From an uncultured Eubacteriales bacterium (GTDB taxonomy: Bacteria > Bacillota > Clostridia > Oscillospirales > CAG-272): a stretch of DNA of 42,393 nt. The notes under the pieces are model-generated. The model made no database searches. It was given only the letters and a program-made list of their open reading frames with translations, and had not been told where the DNA came from. Numbering within the stretch: position 1 is the first letter of the stretch; every line of letters begins with the position of its first letter. The stretch is from contig CAKRNO010000014.1 of NCBI GenBank assembly GCA_934371135.1, positions 1 to 42,393 of the forward strand, read 5' to 3'. A program made the translations under genes and the position numbers. Of the stretch, positions 25,601-32,189 are shown in pieces.

Positions 25601-26735
25601 GGCGCTCCGCTACGCAGGCGAGCATGATGCCGAGATTGTGGAAAGGCTGGGCAACATCGATGATCTGTTCACCCGGTATCTTATCGAGCGTCTGAACTCG
25701 TATGAATATACGGGCGGCGATAAAACGCCCCGGCTCCCGGGCGGTACCGGAGAGGGGGATCGCCCTCTGCGTCTGTATTGGGCGGCAATCTATCTTTTGG
25801 ATACGGACAGCGACTATGAGCAGTACCGCGGCGCCTTCGGTGTCTCGGCGGATCAGCTGTACAAAAGCTTTGCGGAGGACTGGCTCGCCGGGCACCTGGA
25901 TCGCATCCCCGCGCTCACCGTGGATTTACAGATCAGGCGGTATCAGCCGGAGGATAAACAGGAAGTCATCGAGCAGGTGGAAGGGGCGACCGGCCTCACG
26001 GTCACGGGCTTCTACCGCTCTAGCGCCGTCTCCGGCGGAGACAACATCATTTTCTCCGATGGAATCTATGCGGTTGCGAAAAAGGCGCAGGAGAGGGAGA
26101 CCGGGAACTTCGGCGGTTTCGATGGCGATAACGGAGAGCGGTGGGAGAGCGTTACCGGCAAGCATGAGGGCGACCGATATGTCTTTGCGCTTATGCCGAT
26201 GAAGGACGTCCCCCGCGAGACGCTCGGGCGCCTGACGGATATGCACTACGACGAGACCGGCGAGTTCGGTTTCCGTATGACCAATGAAGTGGTCGATACG
26301 ATGGACAACTGGGGCGAGATGATCGGGACGATGCGTAAAACCTTTTTGTGGATCGGTCTCGGCTTTGCGCTCTTTGCGGCGCTCATGATGCTGAACTTTG
26401 TGTCGGCGACCGTCACGGATAAAAAGCGCGAGATCGGCATCCTGCGCGCTGTCGGCGCGCGTGCGGCAGATGTGTTCCTCATCTTCTTCACCGAGGCATT
26501 CGTCGTTGCCATAATCAACTTTGTGCTGGCAGGGATTGCAACGGGGATTGCGACGGTGTATATCAATCTGGCGCTCCGGCAGGAGCTCGGGTTCTCCCTG
26601 ACGCTGCTTCACTTCGGTCTGCGGCAGGTGGGGCTGATCTTTGCCGTGAGCCTTGCGGTGGCACTGATCGGTACGCTTTTACCTGCGTCGAAGATTGCAC
26701 GGAAGACGCCGGTCGACGCCATGCGCGACAAGTAA
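22689..26735 (+). CDS. Fused ABC ATPase-FtsX permease with very large ectodomain
   Basis: 1348 aa. The ATG at 22689 follows GGAGG; a GTG 18 bases upstream is less likely. The N-terminal ATPase belongs to the MacB/LolD class: Walker A GKSGSGKST (39-47), Q-loop FQEYN, signature LSGGQ (143-147), Walker B with D167/E168, and switch H199. A linker of about 115 residues leads to a first membrane helix (about 338-362). Then comes a roughly 850-residue, probably extracellular region, and three C-terminal helices (about 1217-1334) with the FtsX-type segment DKKREIGILRAVGARAADVF. This is a mechanotransmission-type transporter in one polypeptide, used in related proteins for peptide or lipoprotein export, antimicrobial resistance or cell-envelope signalling. 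The ectodomain is not recognised. It is a single-gene unit with its own promoter and terminator and no adjacent two-component system. Confidence 0.85.
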   Translation: MLEIRNVSKTYRAKSGVSVRALDRVSLTLPDRGMVFLLGKSGSGKSTLLNVLGGLDTFDADGGEVIIKGRSSRDFRRSDFDAYRNTFVGFVFQEYNILDEFTVGANIALALQLQGKRADNAAINALLEQVDLAGYGHRKPNELSGGQKQRIAIARALIKHPEIIMADEPTGALDSTTGEQVFETLKKLSEEKLVLVVSHDRDFAERFGDRIIELSDGHIISDMTLTRGGGSTAGIVTVGEDMIRIRRGYTLTAEDLAMINAYLAKGDRDVILSKNEKLNGEVCAAAGLSDEVGATQQHPTGKVETRTYDPAETKFIRSHLPLRNAFKMGAGGMKHRPVRLVFTILLSFIAFALFGLADTMAAYDRNTTVIDSIADSSMQALAVGIKLRTEYLHYGANGQLKDREVHYSQSAGLSDEDLRTLEARTGKKFYPVYSGTTSPYMIGLGSTVADSSALRNRLGQTFWPEVGFGGFMELEEGLAAELGYTLLSGAYPSGTDEIVITKYHYDMWKAGGMLCADGSRIAPEDMTETAILGKTVTVRIGNSGTRRNFRIVGVMDTRLSTAGYEALLPGYTGGEVRDRTLQALTNRLNSEVSCSFHALFFGAKGLFDTFPRTVSSGGDSGFGIYYYPGDNASAFLQETGDGNGRFSIGVNRVGSSADAGQIEIFWRDKNKTAMGADDLVLPLLSLENFSLDRFGITSHRGEAKTLIPALERYMSDHGIEYGSVFTNLTELLGEYNRLVTPKLSTDEFRALLATKLNERFGLVLTADDWKYCLTYAQVYLNEEAVPQGTVTLTCWQNAQESFLPDAALDYFLYVNEHYAEFAAKAADESSAFRAFLRKYRSVSVPTEDESTEWRVLTEADAGYRGYLTASAVLYLRAAEVGYYPDGQSDFRAAGEAALGAVNEARRKAFMETLGLEGVPLTQAELYAMLELYNQSENDSLRSMDWTIHAVLGSLFGWNDGNTFASFARAMAALRYAGEHDAEIVERLGNIDDLFTRYLIERLNSYEYTGGDKTPRLPGGTGEGDRPLRLYWAAIYLLDTDSDYEQYRGAFGVSADQLYKSFAEDWLAGHLDRIPALTVDLQIRRYQPEDKQEVIEQVEGATGLTVTGFYRSSAVSGGDNIIFSDGIYAVAKKAQERETGNFGGFDGDNGERWESVTGKHEGDRYVFALMPMKDVPRETLGRLTDMHYDETGEFGFRMTNEVVDTMDNWGEMIGTMRKTFLWIGLGFALFAALMMLNFVSATVTDKKREIGILRAVGARAADVFLIFFTEAFVVAIINFVLAGIATGIATVYINLALRQELGFSLTLLHFGLRQVGLIFAVSLAVALIGTLLPASKIARKTPVDAMRDK

Positions 26736-26761
26736 GACGGGGGACCGTATTTCGGCTCAAC

Positions 26762-26794
26762 AAAAACGGGAGCACAATCTGTGCTCCCGTTTTT
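26762..26794. terminator. Bidirectional terminator
   Basis: A 15-bp perfect stem AAAAACGGGAGCACA / TGTGCTCCCGTTTTT with loop ATC. T5 on either strand makes it a terminator both for the ABC transporter (+) and for the acyl-chain operon (-). The gap 26795-26877 shows nothing else. Confidence 0.92.
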
Positions 26795-26877
26795 GACTGT
26801 TTCAGCCAAAATATATCGGAAAGGAAGGTCTTGCAGAGAAATGCGGCGCTTCTCTTGCGCAGTCTCTCCGATATCGA

Positions 26878-27621
26878 TCAGATATCTCCCGAGAAAGCGA
26901 AAACCGCCTGCGGTTTGCCGTCATCGGCGAGGAGGGCGAGAATCGTTTCGGCATCACCTGTGCCGCCACCATGCACGATACCGGCGTCGGATGCAGAGAG
27001 GACGGGGGTGAGCCGGTCTCCCTCCCGGGTCTGGCGGAGGAACTCCGCACGCAGACGGCGGCAGCCGGTGTCAAAGCCCGCGAGCGTCATGGCGAGCTCG
27101 GTCAGGCGCACGTTGTTTGCGTGCCCGTTCTCGTCGATGAGACAGGCGCCGACGGTGATGGGCGCGAGAGGAGTTGCCTCACGCGGCAGACGGATGCGCG
27201 CGCCATGCTCCCCGTCCGCCGGCGGGGCGGTGAGGGGGTCGTCGCCGAAGTAATCCGGCGGGCAGGGGAGCGGCTCCCCCGTCACCGTATCGACGAACGC
27301 CCAGCGCGTATCAGCCGCAGCGAACAGGCGCCCCCCGGGGCTCTCCAGCGTCATGTACTTTTTGGCGAGCGATCCGGTGCGTCGGTAGAACGCGGCGGAA
27401 AAGCGGTACTCCTCGCTGAGCCGCGGCGGCGCCACAAGGCGCACGTCCCAGGAGAGCAGATACCACGCCGCCCGGTGCGCCGTCTGGTATCCGATCCCGC
27501 GCCCCGCGTCCTCCACTGCCAGGTAGTTGAGGTCCTGGAGCAGGCGCAGAAGCCCGGACATGGAAAGTGAACTTGTCGAGTCCGTCTCGCTGTAACGGAC
27601 GCGCCCGTCAGCCGTTACCAT
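26878..27621 (-). CDS. Acyl-ACP thioesterase (FatA/FatB-like, double hotdog)
   Basis: 247 aa, typical of bacterial acyl-ACP thioesterases. It hydrolyses acyl-ACP to free fatty acid, ending chain elongation. The N-terminal hotdog starts RYSETDSTSSLSMSGLLRLLQD, the usual opening for the family. The second hotdog carries DENGHANNVRL (His167, Asn170), matching the D..xHxNN motif at the plant and bacterial active site. The start overlaps the flavoprotein stop by 14 bases, and AAGGGAG precedes the ATG. It is the last gene of the acyl-chain operon, so the product leaves ACP as a free acid. Chain-length or polyene specificity cannot be read from sequence. Confidence 0.88.
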   Translation of the reverse strand: MVTADGRVRYSETDSTSSLSMSGLLRLLQDLNYLAVEDAGRGIGYQTAHRAAWYLLSWDVRLVAPPRLSEEYRFSAAFYRRTGSLAKKYMTLESPGGRLFAAADTRWAFVDTVTGEPLPCPPDYFGDDPLTAPPADGEHGARIRLPREATPLAPITVGACLIDENGHANNVRLTELAMTLAGFDTGCRRLRAEFLRQTREGDRLTPVLSASDAGIVHGGGTGDAETILALLADDGKPQAVFAFSGDI

Positions 27622-28348
27622 GATGATCTCCCTTGGCGCGTTCCTGCGCCCAGAATGTAGAGAGCAGGGTCTGGAAAGTGCGGGGGGAGAACGGCGGCTT
27701 GCGCAGTTGCGCGACCGTTTCCGGCGTCAGCGCCCCGTTTTCGCGGAATTCCCGCCCGGCGTCCGTGAATTTCACGAGAAATTTGTCGATTTTGTGGGAG
27801 AGCGTCGGTTCGTTCAGCGTTTTCCCCTGCGGGCAGAGGATGGGCGTGTAGGCGCCCACGCCGCAGATGATGTCCAGCTCTGCGAGGAGCGGGTCATAGA
27901 CGAGCTCGGTCTGCGCGTAGCCGCAGCTGGAGATGACGATGAACTTCTTGCCCTCCACCCCGGGGCGGATGCCATGAAAGGAAGTGCCCGGCACGGGCAG
28001 CTGCCCTTCATAGGTGGAAAGCATACTTAACATACGGTCGCAGAACACTTTGACCGTCCCCGGCATACCGAAAAAGTAGAGCGGAAAGCTCGAAATAATA
28101 ATATCGGCGGCGAGGATTTTCTCCTTGATGCGGGGGATGTCGTCATCACGGATGACGCAGGTACCCTCCGTCCTGCCCCAGCAGGAAAGACAGCCGAGGC
28201 AGGGCTTGATATGGCAGTCGGAGAGGTGGATGACCTCCGCCGTGTCCTCCCCCCCCTCCCGCACGAGCCCGGAGAGAAACGCCCGCGTGACGCGCATGGT
28301 GCAGCCCGCGTCCTTGCGCGGGCTGCCGTCGAGTACGAGGATTTTCAT
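27608..28348 (-). CDS. Flavodoxin-fold NAD(P)H-FMN reductase with four-cysteine Fe-S type motif
   Basis: 246 aa. It begins with the FMN-reductase signature MKILVLDGSPRK and has the FMN-binding SSFPLYFFGMPGTVKVFCDRM. Cysteines 50, 53, 56 and 64 form C-x2-C-x2-C-x7-C, the compact motif that binds a [4Fe-4S] cluster in iron-sulfur flavoproteins (Isf). Cys45 lies just before. The start ATG overlaps the accA stop as ATGA, so the gene is translationally coupled within the acyl-chain operon. Its function there is unknown. It could deliver electrons to an enoyl reductase or desaturase-like step, or maintain redox balance. Isf assignment is from the cysteine spacing; a plain WrbA-like reductase is the alternative. 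Confidence 0.8.
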   Translation of the reverse strand: MKILVLDGSPRKDAGCTMRVTRAFLSGLVREGGEDTAEVIHLSDCHIKPCLGCLSCWGRTEGTCVIRDDDIPRIKEKILAADIIISSFPLYFFGMPGTVKVFCDRMLSMLSTYEGQLPVPGTSFHGIRPGVEGKKFIVISSCGYAQTELVYDPLLAELDIICGVGAYTPILCPQGKTLNEPTLSHKIDKFLVKFTDAGREFRENGALTPETVAQLRKPPFSPRTFQTLLSTFWAQERAKGDHHGNG

Positions 28349-29199
28349 ACGCCGCGGCGGAACAGCCCGCGCCGGCGTTTCCCGGTGGTGGCAGCACCCT
28401 CTGTCGCACACTTGCCGATCTTGCGGTACTTATCATACCGCTCGGCGAGGAGCGTCTCGGTCGATACCCGCATGAGCTGCTTCAGGCGCCAGACAAGGTC
28501 GCGCTTGATCCCCTCGTAGAAGGGTGCGCAGAGTGCCGTGTCTGTGAAGTCGGCTGGCTCGGGGATGATCTTCTCGATGATGCCGAGCGAGAGGAGATTG
28601 GCGGCGTCGAGCTTCAGGTGCTCGGCGGCGTCGGGGGCGCGTGAGGCGTCTTTGTAAAGGATGCTTGCGCACGCCTCGGGGGAGACGACGGTGAAATATG
28701 CGTTTTCGAGCATCCAGATTTCGTCTGCGACCGCGAGCGCCAGCGCCCCGCCGCTCGAGCCCTCACCGACCATGACGGTGATGATCGGCACCTTCAGCGT
28801 CATCATTTCGTAGAGGTTTTCGGCGATGGCTTCACCCTCGCCGCGCTCCTCCGCACCCTTGCCGCAGGAGGCGCCCTGCGTGTCTACAAAACAGATGACG
28901 GGGCGGCGGAATTTCTCCGCCTCGCGCATGAGCCGGAGCGCCTTGCGATACCCCTCGGGAGAGACGCAGCCGAAGTCGCGCGCGATGCGCTCGGTCAGGC
29001 TGTGCCCCTTTTCGATGCCGATGACGGTGACGGGGATGCCGGCGAGAAAGCCGACCCCGCCGATGAGCGCCGGGTCGTCGCCGAAGCGGCGGTCGCCGTG
29101 AAATTCCGTGAAGTCACGGATAACGGCATTGATATAGTCGAGGGAGGTGGCTCTGCCCGCCTTTCTCGTACATTTGATTTTATCGTAGGCCTGCATCAT
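28345..29199 (-). CDS. accA: Acetyl-CoA carboxylase carboxyltransferase, alpha subunit
   Basis: 284 aa, slightly shorter than the E. coli protein (about 319) at the N-terminus. With AccD it transfers the carboxyl group from biotin carboxyl carrier protein to acetyl-CoA, making malonyl-CoA. Diagnostic stretches are FHGDRRFGDDPALIGG, the oxyanion region GEGSSGGALALAVAD and the downstream MLENAYFTVVSPEACASIL. AGGAGGGAG precedes two adjacent ATGs (29199, 29196). It starts 9 bases after the accD stop. The C-terminus is basic (TTGKRRRGLFRRG). No accB or accC gene is in this operon, so the biotin parts must come from elsewhere. Confidence 0.95.
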   Translation of the reverse strand: MMQAYDKIKCTRKAGRATSLDYINAVIRDFTEFHGDRRFGDDPALIGGVGFLAGIPVTVIGIEKGHSLTERIARDFGCVSPEGYRKALRLMREAEKFRRPVICFVDTQGASCGKGAEERGEGEAIAENLYEMMTLKVPIITVMVGEGSSGGALALAVADEIWMLENAYFTVVSPEACASILYKDASRAPDAAEHLKLDAANLLSLGIIEKIIPEPADFTDTALCAPFYEGIKRDLVWRLKQLMRVSTETLLAERYDKYRKIGKCATEGAATTGKRRRGLFRRGV

Positions 29200-29208
29200 A
29201 CTCCCTCC

Positions 29209-30024
29209 TTACGTTTTCGAATGAATTTTGAGCAGCCTCGTGAGGTACTCTTTGTGTTCTTCACGCGGGACGATGGCGTCGAGAAAACCGTTTGCGAGCT
29301 GGAACTCCGCGCTCTGGAAATTCTCGGGCAGTTTTTCTCCCGTGACCTGTTCAATGACGCGCTTACCGGCGAAGCCGACGAGTGCACCGGGCTCCGAGAT
29401 GATGACGTCCCCGAGCATGGCGAAGCTGGCGGTGACGCCGCCCGTCGTCGGGTCGGTGGCACACACGAGATAGAAGTTGCCTGCGTCGCTGTGCCGCTTG
29501 ACGGCGCCGGAGACCTTCGCCATCTGCCAGAGGGAGAGCATCCCCTCCTGCATCCGGGCGCCGCCCGAGACGGTGTAGCCGATGACGGGCAGCCCCTTTT
29601 CGGTTGCGTATTCAAAGAGTGCCGCAATCTTGTCGCCGACCGCGCTCCCCATCGAGCCCATCATGAATCTGGATTCCATGACGAACAGGCAGGCGGGAAA
29701 TCCGCCGATCGTGCAGGTGCCGGTCAGGACCCCTTCATACTCCGCGCTCTTTTTGCGCGATGCCTCCGCCTTTTCGTCGTAGTCGGGGAAGCCGATGGGG
29801 TTGCCGAAAGTAACCGTCTCGTTCATCTCGCGGAAAGAGCCGGTATCCGCAAGGTACGCGATGCGCACCCGTGCGGGGACGCGGTTGTATTTGCCGCACT
29901 TCGGGCAGACGAACTGCCGCCCGGCGAGCTCGCGCTCGGAGAGGTCCTCCTTGCACTTTTCGCAGGGGACGGTGCGCTCCGACGCGAGGTAGTCGGCGAG
30001 CGTTTTATGCGTGAGTGTTTCCAT
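29209..30024 (-). CDS. accD: Acetyl-CoA carboxylase carboxyltransferase, beta subunit
   Basis: 271 aa. The N-terminus carries the zinc ribbon CxxC-x15-CxxC (Cys21, 24, 40, 43) typical of bacterial AccD. It is followed by the crotonase-fold carboxyltransferase core with ESRFMMGSMGSAVGDKI, SGGARMQEGMLSLWQM, and the acyl-CoA site DPTTGGVTASFAMLGD. It pairs with the AccA encoded immediately downstream to make malonyl-CoA for the FabD-ACP steps of the same operon. It starts 12 bases after the fabD stop. Confidence 0.95.
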   Translation of the reverse strand: METLTHKTLADYLASERTVPCEKCKEDLSERELAGRQFVCPKCGKYNRVPARVRIAYLADTGSFREMNETVTFGNPIGFPDYDEKAEASRKKSAEYEGVLTGTCTIGGFPACLFVMESRFMMGSMGSAVGDKIAALFEYATEKGLPVIGYTVSGGARMQEGMLSLWQMAKVSGAVKRHSDAGNFYLVCATDPTTGGVTASFAMLGDVIISEPGALVGFAGKRVIEQVTGEKLPENFQSAEFQLANGFLDAIVPREEHKEYLTRLLKIHSKT

Positions 30025-30036
30025 GACAGGTACTCC

Positions 30037-30960
30037 TTACTTGCCGAGTGCCGCGAGCGTCTCGCGGAGGGTCTCGGCGTTTTCGACGTGCAGGATCGTG
30101 ACGTCCGTCAGCGTGCGGGAGACGAGCTTCGAGAGCGTCGCCCCGGCGCCGACCTCGATGAAGGTGTCGATGCCTGCCTCCGCCATGCGGCGGATGATGG
30201 TCTCCCAGCGTACGCTGCGGGACGCCTGCTCCGCGATCGCTTCGGCGATCTCCGCGCTCCCCGACGGGTAGAGGTCGGCGGTGTAGTCGGAGTAGAGCGG
30301 GATTTTCGGCGCCTCGAGGGCGAGCGTGGAGAGGTGCCGGCGGAGCGCGTCGGTCGCGTCTGCCATGAACGGGGTGTGGAAAGCGCCGCTGACGGCGAGC
30401 TTCACGGCTCTGCCGCCTGCCGCCTTGACGGCGTCGCAGAAAGCGTCGATCTCCCCGGCTGATCCTGCGCAGGCGATCTGCCCCGGGCAGTTATAGTTGA
30501 CGGGATAGATGTTGTCAAAGGTCGCGGCGATGCGCTCGACCTCCTCGGGCGGCAGCTTCATGACCGCTGCCATACCGCCCGGATGCCGCTCTCCGCACGT
30601 CTGCATGGTATTGCCGCGCAGGACGACGGTGTCGAATGCGTCCGCGTCGGTGAGCACGCCGGCGAAAGCGAGCGCGGGGATCTCCCCGAGGGAGAAGCCG
30701 GCGACGGCGTCGGGCGTGACCCCGGCGTCAGCGAGTGCGCGTGCGCAGGCGAGATCCACGAGGAACAGGGCGGGCTGGGTATTCTCGGTCTGAGTCAACG
30801 CTTCGGCGGGACCCTCAAAGCAGGTCGAAAGCGTGCCGGGGCGGCGGCTCTCACCGAGGTCGAAGACCGCTTTCGCGGCGGGGACGGTCTCATAGAGATC
30901 GCGCCCCATGCCGACGTACTGGGCACCCTGACCGGCAAACAGAAAAGCAATTTTGCTCAT
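30037..30960 (-). CDS. fabD: Malonyl-CoA:ACP transacylase
   Basis: 307 aa, the normal FabD length. It loads malonyl groups from CoA onto ACP. The motifs are FAGQGAQYVGMG at the N-terminus, the nucleophile loop GFSLGE with Ser90 (the common form is GHSLGE, so His is Phe here), and GAFHTPFM with catalytic His195. The ATG at 30960 follows AAAGGAG; the open frame has a longer but poorer start. It sits between fabZ and accD with short gaps of 16 and 12 bases. The His-to-Phe change beside the nucleophile is a mild oddity and does not remove a catalytic residue. Confidence 0.94.
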   Translation of the reverse strand: MSKIAFLFAGQGAQYVGMGRDLYETVPAAKAVFDLGESRRPGTLSTCFEGPAEALTQTENTQPALFLVDLACARALADAGVTPDAVAGFSLGEIPALAFAGVLTDADAFDTVVLRGNTMQTCGERHPGGMAAVMKLPPEEVERIAATFDNIYPVNYNCPGQIACAGSAGEIDAFCDAVKAAGGRAVKLAVSGAFHTPFMADATDALRRHLSTLALEAPKIPLYSDYTADLYPSGSAEIAEAIAEQASRSVRWETIIRRMAEAGIDTFIEVGAGATLSKLVSRTLTDVTILHVENAETLRETLAALGK

Positions 30961-30976
30961 GGTTATCTCCTTTCTA

Positions 30977-31423
30977 TCAGGCGGGGAAGATGGTGTCACG
31001 CGGGACGGCGGTGAAGGTCATATTGCCTTTGGCGCGGACTTCACCGTCCACCTTCAGCACCGCGTCGAACGAGGTCAGCACGCCGCTGCTGCGCGTGCAG
31101 GTCACGGTGATATCGAGCGTGTCGCCCGGGATGACGGGCTTCACGAATTTGAAGCTGTCCACCTTGAGCAGGACGTAAATGGTATTCTCGTCCGTCCCCT
31201 CGTTCTCGACGACGAGCGAGCAGAGCTGCGCGGCGCACTCAATCTGGAGAACGCCCGGCATGATGGGCGCGCCGGGGAAGTGCCCCATGAAGTACGGCTC
31301 GTTGACCGAGACGTTCTTGATGCCGCGGGCGGAGACGCCCGGGGTGAGCTCCAACACGCGCTCGATCATCTGGAAGGGCGGGCGCTGCTTGATGCGGCGG
31401 CTGATCTCGTCGATGTTCATCAT
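30977..31423 (-). CDS. fabZ: 3-hydroxyacyl-ACP dehydratase
   Basis: 148 aa, the standard single-hotdog FabZ. It removes water from 3-hydroxyacyl-ACP to give trans-2-enoyl-ACP. The motif GHFPGAPIMPGVLQIE carries the catalytic pair His48 and Glu62. The start overlaps the fabG stop as ATGA, with GGAGGG inside fabG; a second ATG follows directly. No isomerase-type (FabA/FabN) signature can be assigned from sequence alone. It is the only dehydratase in the operon, and no enoyl reductase accompanies it. Confidence 0.94.
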   Translation of the reverse strand: MMNIDEISRRIKQRPPFQMIERVLELTPGVSARGIKNVSVNEPYFMGHFPGAPIMPGVLQIECAAQLCSLVVENEGTDENTIYVLLKVDSFKFVKPVIPGDTLDITVTCTRSSGVLTSFDAVLKVDGEVRAKGNMTFTAVPRDTIFPA

Positions 31424-32151
31424 AGCGAGAGCCCTCCGTCGAGCACGAGCGTCTGCCCCGTCATGTAGGCGGCTCCGTCGCTCGCCAGCATGGAGACGAC
31501 GGCGGCGACGTCCTCCACCGTCCCGAACCTGCCGAGCGGGACCTCGGTGAGGTACTGCGCCCGCTTGTCCTCGGGCAGGGCGTCGATCATCTCGGTCGCG
31601 ATGAAGCCGGGAGCGACCGCGTTGACGCGGATGCCGTAGGGGGCGAGCTCCTTCGCCATCGTCTGGGTCATGGAGTTGACCGCCCCTTTGGTGGCGCTGT
31701 AGACCGTCTGCCCGGCGAGCGCCATTTTGGAGCTGACGGAGGACATATTGATGATGACGCCGCTCTTTTTGCGGAACATTTTGAGCACCGCCTGCTGGGC
31801 ACAGTAGAGGTACCCCTTGATGTTCAGGTCGAGGCAGGCGTCGAGGTTTTCTTCGGTCAGCATGAGCAGATATTCATCGCGCACGATCCCCGCATTGTTG
31901 ACGAGGACGTCGATCTGCCCGTAGGTCTTCCAGACCGTCTTGAACATCTCTTTGACCTCGGCGGGGTTCGAGACGTCGGCACGCACGGCGAGGGCGTCTC
32001 CGCCCGCCGCCCTGATCTTTTCGACGACCTCTGCCGCCGCCGCTTCACTGTGGCTGTAGTTGACGACGACGGTCATCCCGTCCGCGGCGAGCCGCAGGGC
32101 GCAGGCGCGGCCGATGCCGCGCGACGCCCCGGTGACAATAGCAACTTTCAT
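31420..32151 (-). CDS. fabG: 3-oxoacyl-ACP reductase (short-chain dehydrogenase)
   Basis: 243 aa. It reduces 3-oxoacyl-ACP with NADPH. The motifs are the dinucleotide site TGASRGIG (residues 7-14), NNAG, the catalytic YSATK with Tyr151/Lys155 preceded by the SSVSS serine region, and a C-terminal GGLSL ending typical of FabG. AAAGGA precedes the ATG. It lies 38 bases after the fused ketosynthase gene and overlaps fabZ by four bases. It works with the ketosynthase and dehydratase of the same operon. Confidence 0.95.
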   Translation of the reverse strand: MKVAIVTGASRGIGRACALRLAADGMTVVVNYSHSEAAAAEVVEKIRAAGGDALAVRADVSNPAEVKEMFKTVWKTYGQIDVLVNNAGIVRDEYLLMLTEENLDACLDLNIKGYLYCAQQAVLKMFRKKSGVIINMSSVSSKMALAGQTVYSATKGAVNSMTQTMAKELAPYGIRVNAVAPGFIATEMIDALPEDKRAQYLTEVPLGRFGTVEDVAAVVSMLASDGAAYMTGQTLVLDGGLSL

Positions 32152-32189
32152 GTTCGTTTCCTTTCTTTCGGGAGCGATCGGGGATGGGG

